From the NCBI GenBank assembly GCA_003971905.1, contig RSEE01000030.1:444001-508000 (forward strand): DNA of 64,000 nt. The letters run 5' to 3'. Position numbers and translations under genes: made by a program. This document shows positions 36,071 to 50,653 of this stretch, in pieces. The notes beneath the pieces are model-generated. The model had not been told where the DNA came from. It saw only the letters and a program-made list of their open reading frames with translations, and searched no databases. Position 1 is the first letter of the stretch, and every line of letters begins with the position of its first letter. The DNA comes from Moniliella sp. 'wahieum' (Eukaryota > Basidiomycota > Moniliellomycetes > Moniliellales > Moniliellaceae).

Positions 36071-36649
36071 GCAAAGCAAGTACCCCTGTTGCATCTTTTG
36101 TGTGGCCAAAAAGAAAACCTGTGACTCTTTGTGGCTTGGGGAAAGGGTTTGATTTGGAACTTCGTAACTATATCTACTTGTACAGATGCATGCTGCGCGC
36201 TGGGCATGATCGATGATCGGTGATCGGAACCTAATAACGATGATCTATCCTCAGATACTTAGTTACTTAGTACTTACTTATTCGCGAGGGGGTCTGTGAC
36301 ACATGTGACACTAGTTACTAATTACTGTTACTTGTGACGCGTGACACAACGATTGACATGACAAGCCCACATCGCCCTGCCTTTGCATCCACGCCAAGTA
36401 AGAGTGCTCTCAGTTCTCCTCAGTTGCTCAGCCCCTGAGTATACCAGTGCTGAGGCTGAGCCTCAGGCTCAGCGGCAGCCCGCACTCTTGGCCGGCTCCG
36501 CTCTCAACTCCGCCATCGGAGATCATCGATCAGTGTGCAGAACCAGGCCGATTGTATTCCTGACCGTGTATTGAGTTCTGATTAATGAACTGATTTCTGA
36601 CCTCTTCTGGGATGTGGGGTCTGGGTCAGCCTGAGCGCTGAGCCTCAGC

Positions 36650-36663
36650 TCAGCGCTCAGCGC
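36650..36663. repeat. Heptad pair, core GCGC
   Basis: TCAGCGC twice; just upstream TGAGCGC and TGAGCCT at 36632-36645 give the inverse orientation, making a small dyad. Confidence 0.75.
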
Positions 36664-36862
36664 CAGCGCGCGCTCGGAGCTCACTGGCATCAGTGTCGCA
36701 ACAGGTGTTCAGCCACTGTAGAAGATAACTGCGTCAACTTCTTCAGTGTCATAACTCGCTCTTCTTCTCGCGGGCTGGCTTTGCGGAGAGCTAAAGGCGG
36801 TGACGGTACCAGAGAGGCCCTCTGGGGCCTGAGGCCGCCTGAGGCTTCAAGCGTCAACGTAC

Positions 36863-36918
36863 TCAACCTTCAACCTTCAAACTTCAAGCTTCAACCTTCA
36901 ACCTTCAAGCTTCAACTT
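36863..36918. repeat. Eight-unit TCAA heptad array
   Basis: TCAACCT, TCAACCT, TCAAACT, TCAAGCT, TCAACCT, TCAACCT, TCAAGCT and TCAACTT, contiguous and in phase over 56 bp; immediately followed by TTGAAGC, which inverts the motif. Confidence 0.9.
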
Positions 36919-37531
36919 GAAGCATGAGAGATGCAGGGTGTAATATGCAACAGAATGGAATCAATGCGCCGAGATCACACAATGCACCGGTGCGCGCGCC
37001 ACCCGTGAAGTGTGATACATTGGCATATGTCATGTGAAATGGCGCAGCCATCAGTGCGTCAGTGCATGAGTGCTCAGTCCAACATTCTTACCTTTTGCGT
37101 AGCACTCCGCCGTGAGTACTGAGTGGCGTGACGCGTGAACCGCACGTTTCCGGCTCAAACACGGGGGCCGCAGGGTTCTTCGTCCTCGTCAAGCGTGACG
37201 TACGGGTCATCCATTATATCGATTTTATAACACTTGGCACTTTGATGCATAAGGGTACTCGGTAGGGGTAACTAGTAACTCGTCGTTAACTAGTAACTAG
37301 CTGTCAAAGTCTTGTAAAGCTGTAAAGGTTAAAATGCTAACCACAATACCTAGAACTAGTAAGCAGTAACTAGTAACTGCTGGGAAAAAGTAACTCGCAA
37401 CTATTGTACTCGGTAACTCAACGTTCAACGTACTCAACAGTTCTTCTGGTGCCGTCGCTGTTTCGCCGAAAAAGGGAATGGAGAGCTAGCACATGCTGCC
37501 CTCCGATATTGAACGTCAACGTGTCAACATG

Positions 37532-37545
37532 TCAACGTTCAACGT
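37532..37545. repeat. Heptad pair, core ACGT, preceded by octamers
   Basis: TCAACGTG and TCAACATG (8 bp each, 37516-37531) followed by TCAACGT twice. Confidence 0.75.
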
Positions 37546-39172
37546 TGCCGCGTGACGCGCGGACCGTGCGCGCGTATATTTTACTCACGTTTTACCGCGT
37601 TGCTGTGGGTTAGCTGGGTTACCGGTTAGCGGCTCTGCTACCTCTGTTATATGTTCCGGTTCCTGCGTTATACGTGTTACATGCGTTACAGGCTACCGCG
37701 GAGGGAGCATGTGTCCAGCGCTCACAGACACTTGTCTTTCACGGAGTGCTCTCCTACCTATCCCGACTTCAAGCTCTTTCATAGTATACGCTTCAAGCTT
37801 CAGTAAGGCTCAAGAGCGCACCCGCTGCTTCCCGCTTGAAGTTGAAGCATGAAGCTTGAAGCCTGATGAAGAACCGCCTGACCCTTGAACCTTGTTAGAA
37901 CTCACAGCGCTCATTATTCATTGAAAATATTGAAGCTTGAAGCTGAGAGCCCCACAACTGGAAGAAGTTCTTGTAGCTGGGATACGGATGGACTTGAAGC
38001 TTAATGCATCATTCATGTTGCATGTGAAGTCGGTAGGCGACCAAATATATGAGCGAGAATCCATATTCAACGTTACATGTTACACTTCAATTCAGTACTC
38101 ATTCCCTCCTCAGGCGTAGGAGTTCCGTTGTTTTTTGCTTCGGTTTCCTTGTTCCGCATCCAAGCCTGCCTAGCCTCTGGCGGGGACTCTTGGCTGCTGT
38201 TGATGCATGATGTACATCTGTACAGGCGTTGCTGTTGGCTTATTATATAGTTGACCATACCACAACCAGATTGCATCTCCTTCGAGCTCGAGGACCATCA
38301 AGACTTCAGGTCTCATATCACATTCAACTTTGTTGCACTGGGACTGCTGTTAGTACTTAGTGGCGCTTCCCTATAGTTATAGTGGTTTGGTCGAATAGAC
38401 TTTTGGCCTGCGCCGCACTCCCACATGGCGCCTCCACCTTGTTCCAATTGTGATCAAAAGCCGCACGTGTGTATGTAGGCGCCGCTGGGCGCATTCCTCT
38501 GTTCGTCTTTCTTACCACCGCAAATTTTGCTCAACTCGCTACCGCGTTACCCATTATCGCTCATCTGCTTCTAATAGCTCAGACCCCGACGTCTGCCTGC
38601 CGTAGTACGTCGCTACACAAAAACTTTCCACGACGTTAATCCCAAATGATCGATAGTCGATAGGCGATCGATCTCGATGAGATCTCGATCATCGAGCGAT
38701 CCGGATCGGCGTACATTCCTTGAAGAACACTTCAAGCTTAGTTCCACGCCTGTGGCTTTGAAGCTCTGAGATCCGAAGCTTGAATTACTGAGTACTGAGT
38801 TGAGTAGTCTGGGTACTGTGAATTATTGCTAGTTACAGTTCAGACTGATGAGTACGTTGAATACTGAGTACTGAGTGTACTGAGTACTCCGACTGAGTAC
38901 TGGGTACTGGTGTTGAGCGCGTCACGCGCCACTCCATCATCTCGGTCACCGGTCAGGCGTTCTTGACATCCAGTTTCAATCTTCAACGTTCAACGGCCGC
39001 AGTGCGCGCGTGTGGGTTGGTCCAGGTTGGTCCGCTTTTTGTCAGACACGATGAATGATTATCGATTAATGGGGCATGATGCATGGCGTATGGTGCACTC
39101 AGCCTGAGGAGAATGGAGGGTGTGTGATTCTGAGGCGCGGGGCAGCAGGCTCTGAGACGAGCAATGTGCATG

Positions 39173-39193
39173 TCACATGTCACATGTCACGGG
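39173..39193. repeat. Heptad array, core CATG
   Basis: TCACATG twice and TCACGGG in register. Confidence 0.8.
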
Positions 39194-40953
39194 CCCTGGG
39201 GGCAGGGGGGTTAAGCGCTAAGCCTTTTAGCGCTAAAATGGGATACAATTTACAATCTCTTGAAGGACCGTCACGGAGTCGACTCTTAAGGTATGGTCGC
39301 TCTTGGGAGGCTTGTTGGTGCATCGACGACGTAATAGCAGGGGCGACTCTCCTTTTGATCAGTGGCGAGAGAGGCTGCGTAGGAACCCCAGCCAGTTGGG
39401 CAATATGATAGTAAAAAACGTGTCTAAGAAAGGCATATTCGTATCCCCCGGGACGGGAAACGGGGCCGGGGAAAGCAACGTTACCGAACATGGTCTGGAG
39501 AGCCGGAACCGGATGGGAGCTGAGACTGAAGTAGGCTGGGACTGGATGTGGAGGACGAGAGAGAAATAATGGGGAGATGGTTGTTCTATTCCGGAAAGAA
39601 GATTCTCAACAGTAGAGGAAAGATACGGAGAAAGGGGGAGGGTCGGACAGGAAGACATGATTACGATGAAATGGTATGTCATGCTAGTGTATTTACAATC
39701 ACGCCAACACTGAAACCTTCACGGATTGGATACGGTCTAAAGCCGAACAGTGAGTGGCTGACAAAAGCTGAAGCTGTGAGAGATGGGAAGATGAGAGAGG
39801 TGAAGAGGCGGAGAGCAGAGGAGGCAACTAGAAGAGAACAGAAGAGGAGTTATCAGTATACCGTATAGGCTTTAGAGAAGACGGGAGCTAAAAGAGGTCC
39901 ACGGATCATGGATAGAAACCACGAACCAAATTGCTTTTACAGGCACTGCTGGGGAGACTAAAGGGAAAAGAGCACAGAGCAGAGAGGGAGAACGGGGGGT
40001 AGACGGGACTGAGGAGCAGTCACCACAAGGCAGTCTGTCTCGGGGAGGGAACCATGAAGCGAAAGCAGACTCGCAGAACTGAGTTCCCGATTAGGACGAA
40101 GCGTGGGTAAAAACAAAACCAAGGGACGACTGTCGTCGCCACGGATTCGCAGGTCGATGGGCGCTCGCGCCACCGGACACGGTGTGGTCATACGCATAGT
40201 CGGTGGGAATGTGTGTGTGATGTGAGGCTCAGGCATTATGTGCACCATGAAGTGCACATGATGGTCCTCGTGGGTGATGCAATCGCGATACTAGTAGTAT
40301 AGTGGTGTTGGCGGCGCTCGAACACCACCCTTCATTCTCAGAGAGGGGCATCAAGCAGTCACAGCCGCCACCAGGCCTGTGGCTTCGGAACAGAGAAGGC
40401 AGAAGCAGAAAACATTGGGGCTGTGGGCTACGGAAGGACTGCAGGATTCTTGGCCACACGAACAAAAGCCAGACTGTTGTGACGAAGAGACGAAGTCACA
40501 GCGAGCTCGATAACGATTCCCAACATTTGAGGGCCTTTCTTTTTCCAGAGAGTAGGGATCAGGATTCAATCTATGCTGCCACTTCTCCCATGCCAAATTC
40601 GTGAGGAGATGATGTAGTTTCCCAAAAGAGAGAGAAGACCCTCTGCAGCATTGCCCTATTGCAGGCCACTTGCTTGCCCTCGTACATCTATATTATTATA
40701 CGCATTCAACTACGCTCCAAGGTTTGCCTCTCCTCATGTCTTCTCTGCTGCTTTCCCCAATTCGATGCTTCCTTCCCTCCGTGGTTGTGATCAGCTCCCT
40801 AATTCTTCCAGACAGTGGCAGCCATTGATTGCGGCCACTTGGACACGGCGCAACAGTTCAGTGTTCAACATGTTCAACTTCCAAAAGCCATAAACAAGCG
40901 TTGAGCGCTGGCTGAGGGAAGAGCGTGCAAGCGACAAAGAGTCAAATTATAGA

Positions 40954-43485
40954 TTAGTTCGCCTCCTCCTCGTCCTCTTCCTCATCAACATTATCCCCAT
41001 CAGTGTTGGTGACAGCCTTGCCCTGTACCGTACCACTCATTGGCTTCCTCTTTTTGCCCTTCTTCTTTTCTTCCCCGCCGAAGAGACCTCAGCCTGGTCG
41101 GTAGCCATCCGCTGACGGAACTGTTCGGCGCGGGAAAGGGGTTTGGCCGGGAGAGGCAATACGGTGCCATCTGCCAGCCCGTCAACGTTGGCAGCAGCCA
41201 CGGCCGACATGGCTTCGATTTGGAACATCATGTCCCGGTTTAGATCCTTCTGCTCCGCCAGATCAGCCGCGTTTTGAGCCAATTGGGAACGCAGTGTGCT
41301 TGTCTCAGCCTCGGCGACACGCAAGTTGGCGCTGAGAGCTGTAGTGAGCGCCCGTTCTTGAGCTAGCTTGTCTGCAACCTCGGCCGCCCGATGCGATTGC
41401 CTCTCTACCTCCTGAAGTGCTTGCTCCTTTGCCAACGCAGCATTCGTTGCGCCTTCCCGAGCCTGTTCAAGCAGTTGGCCCAAGCTTTCATGTCGTTCTT
41501 GGAGTTCGATCAGATCCTGTGCCGCAAACGCACGTTGCTCGGCCTCTTGACTGCGGCGCAGCTCAGATCGAAGCGCTGCCTCATAGTATCTCCGTTGCTT
41601 GTCAAGTTGCGAGGAAAGGAGATAAGAAAATTCGAGTCCAACCGACTCAAGTTTCTTGGCCGCCGCGGCCTCACCAGATCCATCGCCTTCGCACCGTCCT
41701 GCGGCCGCCATGAGCACTGCTTGTGTAGCCGACGCATCCGCCTCGGCCTCAGCTTTAGCCGCTGCGGCGACCGCGGACGCGGCGCTGCATTCGCCAGGAT
41801 ACTCCACCTCTTAGGCCCGCTCGTCGTTCCTGTCGAAAGTTCCACTAGACCGCCATTGTTTTGCGTGCGCAGAAGGCGGTGGACATAGCGGTCTTCGGTG
41901 TAGTCCCATACTCGCTGAGTATCGAGTTCGAGCGAGTACCGGTGGCCCGAAACTTGGTAATGTGCATGCGCATGGCGGCGCTGTACCGCCCGCACCCTAC
42001 TGCCGCGCAAAGAAGGCAGACCCACAAATCGTCCGAAGTGCCGCAGGAAACACATCGTGCCGATGCCTGGGGCGCGCCATTGGGGCCCGAAGTATACCTG
42101 CACACGGGACAGCGGCTGGCACCCCACCGACTGAGGCAGGCACAGTGGAAAGTGTGTTGGCAAGGGGATGGTCATCAAGCCCGAGATACTCGCATCGAGT
42201 CGCTCCAGACAGACGGCACATGTCGGCAGCTTGCAGCCCTACTGTACTGCCCCGCCCACAGGAGGATCAGGATCAAAGCGGGAGGGATGCGGGGGAAGCC
42301 CGGCGGCGGCATGGGCTGCAGCAGACGAGGCATTGGCCCCCGGTACGTGACCTGTATGGGAAATGGTGACGCTGGTCACATAGACCACTTGGCAAATTTC
42401 GCTGGGACGGAGAGCGCTGTAGGTGCCCATGAAAAAGCTTGTAAAACTCCTCTGCATCGTCCGCATTCGGAATTTGAGTAACACGATTGCTGGTTGGGCA
42501 GTGTCTCTCTGCGAAAGTAGCTTTGGTTCATAGTGGAGAAGGGGGAGAAACGTACCGGATCATGCGCAGGTGACTGATAGCCCCAGGCCGGCTCAACAAA
42601 CTCAAGAAAATCTGAGGCAGTCATCGTGGCAGGCACAGCCAAGACGGCGAGGATGGTGCCCATCTCCTCCGCTTGCTGAGGGGGAGCAGGAGGAGGGGTT
42701 GGGGGTCCCGGGCATCTTGGTCGGCGTCGACCGATCACGAAACAGATGAACGACGCCAAACGTCACGTCCGTTGATCCTTAGTAAAAGAGTCGGAAGATG
42801 GGCATGTTGGTGAAGGGGAGGCCACATCGTGGATGCTGAACGTGCTCTGGGGGTGGAACGCAGCCAATGGGCCTTGTGGGGCATCTGACGAGGAACGGTG
42901 ACTGCTCCCACTCGAGAGCTCTCTGCCGCATCAGCAAACTCGATCTGGATCGGACCAAGCGCAGGTCGACGGAGGATGCAGGGGAGGCGATGGGGGGCGG
43001 GCGTCAAGGTTATGCGTATGGTGTTCTCCCTGCCGATGCGAGCGACTGAGCGATGTCCGACAACGGAGGAGGGACCTGCGAATCCCCGTCAAAGCGGGAT
43101 ACCTGGCCAAGCTGAGTCATGGCGCGGTGCGTCTGAGCCACAGCTTGCTGTGGCTCAGACGGTGGTGAGGTGGGAGCCAACGGGCGGGGAGGGGGTGAAG
43201 AGGGGTGGATCGCCAGCAGGGGTACAAAATATGTGCCTTCACGACGCAGGGCATCCAGCTCAGCGTCCCAGTCTGGGAGAGCAGAGCTGCTACTGGCCGC
43301 GCTGCCTGCCGGGCTGTTCTCGTACACAGTCATGTGGACCCGGTATGCGGACCAGCGCCGGGCGGGGGAGGTGTGGAGGCCGGGGCGGAGGAGCGTGTGC
43401 GACGGGAAGAGTGAGCCGAGCGTGCCACGGGGGCTGCGCCTGGGGGTCTAGAGGGAGACGAGGTGGATGCGGGGGTGCGCGACAT
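40954..43485 (-). CDS. ETP1: BRAP2/ETP1-type RING and UBP-zinc-finger protein
   Basis: Homologue of human BRAP and yeast Etp1, a predicted E3 ubiquitin ligase. The domain order is complete. A Ser/Thr/Pro-rich N-terminus is followed by the BRAP2 domain ([22 protein letters not shown] at about 42610-42670). The RING comes next (CAVCLERLD, then [10 protein letters not shown] and CPVCR at about 42090-42220), then the ZnF-UBP domain ([35 protein letters not shown] at about 41880-42060). A long coiled coil follows (about 41180-41780), and the C-terminus is Lys-rich then acidic. The tail [10 protein letters not shown] with the stop at 40954 follows after a one-base correction near 41085. Further frame losses are near 42150, 42060, 41950 and 43350. 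An intron near 42480-42550 is likely. Divergent to DED1. Confidence 0.92.
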
Positions 43486-43820
43486 GAAGGGGGAAGCGAA
43501 ATAATACGATGAGAAGGTGGTGGCGGCGGCGGTGGCGAAAACGTTAACGAGGCGCCTAGGCTGCGGCCAACTGCCGCAAATTGGATATGGTTGATGGATC
43601 ATCGATCAGGCAACCCCCGACGTGTGCTTACGTCAGGAGCCCTCTGCGCGGGCAGTGCCATGTCGCGGTGGCTTGCCACATATGACGTCATGTGGCACGT
43701 GCCATGCGCCCCACGTGACGCAGACGCCGCTTGCTGCGGACGCGGCCGGGGGCTGCGCCAATTAACACTGCCCCTCGCTGCCGCCCAATCGCATCCTATC
43801 CCCTCCTTTCACTTCCGGAC
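43486..43820. promoter_or_regulatory. Divergent promoter ETP1/DED1 with CRE and E-boxes
   Basis: 335-bp head-to-head gap. It has a perfect CRE/ATF palindrome TGACGTCA at 43683-43690, a GGCACGTGCC palindrome at 43694-43703 and a second E-box CACGTGAC at 43712-43719. A CCAAT-like CCCAATC is near 43786. The sites lie within 40 bp of each other, suggesting bZIP and bHLH control of the pair. Confidence 0.6.
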
Positions 43821-45874
<2,054 letters not shown>

Positions 45875-47162
45875 GATTCTCTTTTTCCTTCATTTTCTCT
45901 GTACCGACCTCCATCTCTCTCTCTAATGGAGGGTATTTCCTCTCATGGAGACACCATCAGTATTTCGTATGGCGTCCATGGTGTCAGTCCGTGCGAGCAC
46001 AGGCGACACATCTATACTATTTGTTTGGCCCTCCTCACAGCATCAACCACAACACAGAGAGGGCTTTTCTCCTTTTGGTCCCACTGTATTACCATCATAC
46101 GCCCCTGTGGGTATATACCTCCTAAACTTGGGACCCCACTTATGTCCCTCTCCTGATCGCGTCTCTTTTGGACCTTGTGGGGGCCAACAATCCATTGGTT
46201 TTCTTTGTTAACAATGCCGTCTCTCTCTTCTATACTATAGGGATACACAGGGACCCGTATCGCCCGAATTGCGTCACGCTGGAAGCATGGCCAGATGAAT
46301 CATGTGTCACTGCCACGACCCTCTGCGGCCGAATTGGCGTGTGACCGTACGGTTAATACAAGTCTTCCATTTCAAGGGAGGAGAAAGCGCGATGTTGGTG
46401 ACCTGCAGTGACAGGAGCATCGACCTGAAAAGAGGGAATAGGTAAGGACACATCCCGCTAGAGATGTAATCATAGAATATGGCATCCTTCTGTGTTTTGT
46501 TGTGGCGCCTGATTCTACTCTGGTGACTGATAGGAAAATCCATTCTCTTCCAAAAACCGGATGAGTACGAGTGGTTAGTTACGAATAGCCTGGTGTGGTA
46601 TAGACGTACTGTGAGAGCGATAGCACAATAGGAAGATGATATCATCCTCGAAAATTCTCGACCTTCACAAGATCGGCAACGTTGGCCAGGAAGGAGGACT
46701 CGCGCCAATAACGGTCCCGCGGACATTGTGGCTACGGCTTATGAGAGCTGGTGGCCACAGTCCCATCATGAGCCCTCCGCTGTTCAGCCTAAAACCTGTT
46801 TCTGTTTTCCCAGCCTGGTGCTTCCAGATCGCACGGATTGGCACGCGTTGTACATTCGGCTGCTGTTATATTGGTCGTTGGGTAGACGGTGCGCCGGGTG
46901 TGGGAGGGGGGCGGGGGTAGGGCTTCACGCCGATGTGGTCGGAAGAAGCATGTGAACAATTGTACCACCGGCAGGCTCTGCGCTCTGGATCCAGTTCGTT
47001 CGAATTGGCGGTTGGACCCCGCCGGCGGAGTTGCGTTGGCCAATTCCGCCTGCCGCCCCGCTGAGCTGAGCGGCTGACAATTCTTCCCGTCCGGCGCCCG
47101 TCTGCTTCTCCGTAAAGTGCTGCCCACCGCATACGCCCACCGCCAGAGTCGGTCTGCTGGCC
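45875..47162. other. 1.3-kb intergenic region between DED1 and OXA1
   Basis: No supported gene. Several open frames of 75-140 codons exist on both strands but lack recognisable motifs and overlap each other. The last 250 bp is GC-rich and is probably the OXA1 promoter, including inverted CCAAT boxes (ATTGG) near 47010. Confidence 0.4.
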
Positions 47163-48564
47163 ATGTCCGCTGCTCTCCGCTTCGCTCGGCTTCGCTCCGA
47201 GCGCCCGCCACGCCTCTCTTGGCCGCCCGCCCTGGCCTGCGCCGTGCCCCGGCCGCTGCTCCCCTTGGGCTTGCTCTCCACCGCACCCGCCCTACTGCTA
47301 CGGCCCTGCCCGCTCTTGGCCTGGGCACCCTGGGCGCCCCCCTAGTCCCTGGCGCCCGTGCCTTCTCCCTCTGGCCCTTTGGAAAGTCCAAGGCCCCCGA
47401 ATCTGAAGCAGTTGCAGCTGCCCGGCTGGTTCCACCCCAGCGACGAGCGAGGCGGCCGCAGGCGAACCCCTTTCCTCCGCCGTGGGGGATGCGGTCGAGT
47501 CCAGTGCTGGTTCGGCGCCCGAGGTGGCTGCAGCGGCAACCGATGCTGCTACTGCTGCACCCGAGACAGTGAGTGAGGCAGTGGCTCAGGTGGCGGAGGC
47601 GTTGCCCGCCGTGGGCACTGCTGTGCCCGGAGGCGAGTTTGCTGCGGCGGGCTGCCGAATGGGTACTTGACTGTGCCTTACTGCCAAGAGTTTCTGGAGT
47701 GGCTCGCCGTCTCGACGGGCATGCCGTGGTGGGTGGTGATCTTGGGTGTGTCGGTGGCGATTCGGGGTGCCTTGCTTCCCCTCACGATTTGGGGGCAGCG
47801 CATGTCGATCACGCTGAACAATGTCCAGCCCAAGATGAAGGCCCTGATGGCCGAGTACACCTATGCCAAGAAGGCCAACGACCATGCTACGCTGCAAAAT
47901 CAGGTGCGCGACTGCAGGCGCTACTTACTGCCAACATCACCGCCACCACTGCGTTCAAGGCATGATTCCCTCCTTCTTGCCAATCCCCGTCTTTGCTACG
48001 CTCTTTTTTGCTGTCAACGGCATTGCCAAGGCGGGCCTTGCCTCAATGAGCTACGGTGGCTTGCTGTGGATTCCTGACCTGACCCAGCCGGACCCATACG
48101 TATTGCTTCCTATCCTCACCTCGGCCTCGCAGCTCTTGTCCATGGAGCTTTCACGGCAGGTGCAGCCCAAGGACGAGAACACTCAGCAAAAATTCATGAA
48201 GACAGCGTTCCGAATCGGCCTGTGCGTGTCGCCGCTGCTGATCAAGAATTGGCCTTCAGGTGTACTGTTGGTCTGGGCGGTGAATGCGGTGCTGGGTGCG
48301 CTGCAGGCTTACGCCCTGCAGCACCCCAGAGCCATCAAGTACTTCGGTTTGCCCAAGCGTGCCATTGATACGCGACCAGTCAACAGCTCTGAAAATACCA
48401 AGAGCTTCCTCGAGAAGGGGAAGGACAAGATTATGGGCTTGTTTACCAAGGACCGGGCATCGTGGTGCGAGAACGCCAGGCGCAGGAGAAGCACGCAGTC
48501 TGCAAAAGCGCCGCGCTGCGCTCGAGCGCTTGGCACCTTCGTCCGGCTTGGCTGGGTCCCGTAA
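47163..48564 (+). CDS. OXA1: Mitochondrial inner-membrane insertase OXA1
   Basis: YidC/Oxa1-family insertase for mitochondrially encoded membrane proteins. The N-terminus (MSAALRFARL, then Arg/Ala/Leu-rich) is a mitochondrial targeting sequence ending near RAFSLWPFGKSK. The 60K_IMP domain starts with LTVPYCQEFLEWL, then the first membrane segment MPWWVVILGVSVAIRGALLPL (about 47719-47780). It continues with the MKAL/AEYTYAKKAN loop, MIPSFLPIPVFATLFFAVNG (about 47963), GGLLWIPDLTQPDPYVLLPIL, and the last helices near KNWPSGVLLVWAVNAVLG. A basic matrix-facing tail (RERQAQEKHA, KRRAALERL) binds ribosomes in the family; the stop could lie at 48564 or in another frame as far as 48718. One-base losses occur near 47345, 47455, 47655, 47905, 47961 and 48460. 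Confidence 0.92.
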
Positions 48565-50653
48565 CCCTCGGCGCCCCCGGCAAGCAAGAAGTAACCGCCA
48601 TAATCTCAGGTCCCAATGCACACTTATGCTCAAGACCCTCGCCGTGGTTCGAACTATGCCACTGCACTGTACGATCAAGTTCCTTCCATGCTGTTCCACC
48701 CGTTTACAAGCCGAGTAGGAATCGAGCAACGAAGACTGTGCAATAAGAAATTATCCTTTGCCCAGGGGAATGCTCGGCCCTCTATAGCGCCACAGATTCG
48801 CCATGGGGAGGGCCTTAGCTACAGAGACGTGGTCACCTACCTTTTTCTCTCGATTCGGCTGTTCAGGACGCAAGATCTGTGTGTTCAGTGAATCCGCACG
48901 CATGAAGACGGACAGAGAGGCGCGGATGTAGTAGTAGCTGCGTTAGTGCGAAGAGTGGGGGCATCATCACATCGTTGTCCCCTGGTACCGGCAGTGCATG
49001 GGATGGGGGAGCAGGAGGTGAATCAGCCTTTGGTGGTGAGAGTCGAAGCTGTTGCTGTAGCTCATCATTGCAGCAGCAGGGTTGTGATGTTGACAACAAC
49101 AGACAATCGGTTGTTTTTGAAAGCACCTGCTGGCGGTTCGACGATGCCGCAAAGTACTATGATAATGCGGTTGGGCTGATGAAGTGATGTCCTTATTAGC
49201 GAAGTCTCCGGCCCCAGGGGTATGGATGGTGCTGGTTGGCTGGCAGTGCACGAATAGAGCGGGGTAGTCGGGCAACGATTGGGGACGATAAGGGAGCTAG
49301 GTAATGATACCTGACTGTGCAGACATAGAGGTAATGACGGGGGGGTGGCGGACAGCTGAGCAAGCAAAAAGCTGAAGGCTCTGCTTGACATTTGAAGCCC
49401 CGTTGAGCTGGTTGGCAATACCAGGCGGCCCCGTTCCGCCTCTTGCTCCTCCGAGGTGCCTTCCCCTGATTAGCCTGGTTGCATCCACTCCATTCTTCCC
49501 GGCCTTGTTCGCCTCCACAAATACCACTCGCGTGGGTGAGTGGGAAAGGGGCACTGTCCGGCTCTGCCCCCTTGCCCTCGCCTGCTTTTCAAATTTCCAA
49601 CGCTTTAGCCTGAGAGCGCTGAGGCTCAGCGCAGCAGCTGGATACTACTCAGCTGAGCACTAAGAGTTACTCCGAAGCGTGAAGCTTGAAGGTTCGGTTT
49701 GACGTTAGTAACTGAGTAGTGAGTAATGAGTACTATCGAGTACCGAGTAAACGTGAAGCTTCAAGCTCTTCAAGCGCCCAGCCCGAGCTTCAGATAACAT
49801 CCGTAACCCGGCCCACACTGATCACCTACCGAGTCACCGGGTCAAATCGACAGCCAAACGGCCGTTAAAACAAAACAAGTCCTCTCGTCAATGATCGATG
49901 ACGATGAGATGATGTCGATGATGCATATGACGTCCAGGGAGTGGTCCGCGAATGAATTTCTGCTGCTGCAAGGGATGCGAACTGCCCAAAAACATGCACC
50001 ACAGAGACAAGTCTATGCTACGCCTGCGTGCGGTTCATTCCGCGGCATACTACACGCATACTCTTCGGGTAGGAATGCTCCTCAGGAAAGCTCAGGTCTC
50101 ACGATGAGAGCCAGGCACTCTCATTTATTCGTAAGATCACAGGCAAACAGCATGAAACCAAGTCCACCTCTCTCTCTATTGTCCCAGGTTGCTGAGAGGT
50201 GGTTATATGGAGCAGGCTTCAGAGCGTTAAGCCCCACGTCTGAAACATAGTACACGGTAAATTAGATGGATGGGGACACAATTTTGTTGTACGGTGAAGA
50301 TGAGCATGGGATGACCGGATGGGACACAAGAGAGAGGAAAAATGTGATCCAGTGGCAAAGATGGAAGAATGGAGCAGGGAAGGCGCGGCGAGAGTCAATA
50401 GAGATGGGCGAGAAATGCAAAGGTGACAGCAAGGAGAACCTGGACCACTGGATAGATGCCAAGGGTTGATGGTGACGACGGGGTAGATGTGGCTAATGGG
50501 TGCCAACAAGCGAGGCCGTATAGCGGTGGGAGAGAGAGAGGGGGGAAAGAGAGAGAGAAAGAGAGAGCCAATCAAGGCAGTAGAGGCCAGTGCCAATACA
50601 AGAAAGAGACGAAGAACAGACTGTCACTGCCCGCCATAGGCAGATCCAGCATC
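48565..50653. other. 2.1-kb intergenic region
   Basis: No supported gene. The plus strand is purine-rich at 50266-50620, containing a GAGAGA-rich stretch around 50530-50570, probably the 3' UTR side of the minus-strand FAM72 gene. TGAGTAG, TGAGTAA and TGAGTAC form an in-register trio at 49713-49733. CTTGAAG/CTTCAAG motifs flank it. Confidence 0.45.
49713..49733. repeat. Heptad array TGAGTAN x3
   Basis: TGAGTAG, TGAGTAA and TGAGTAC in register; only the last has a palindromic core (GTAC). Confidence 0.7.

Larger units (their letters stand above)
34941..40953. other. Gene desert 1 (6 kb), repeat-rich and of lower GC
   Basis: No supported gene. It is filled with heptad arrays (listed separately), shorter motifs such as GTAACTAG runs at 37265-37380, and dispersed palindromes. 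39550-40000 has long purine-rich plus-strand stretches with open but featureless frames on both strands. GC is visibly lower than in the flanking genes. The right end abuts the ETP1 stop. Confidence 0.6.

Noticed and set aside
39180-40604. A gene in the 39-40.6 kb stretch
   Set aside because: Short open frames on both strands with purine-rich composition, no motif, no consistent splice pattern.
48640-48665. GGTTCGAAC, resembling a tRNA B box
   Set aside because: No A box or acceptor stem could be fitted at the correct distance on either strand.
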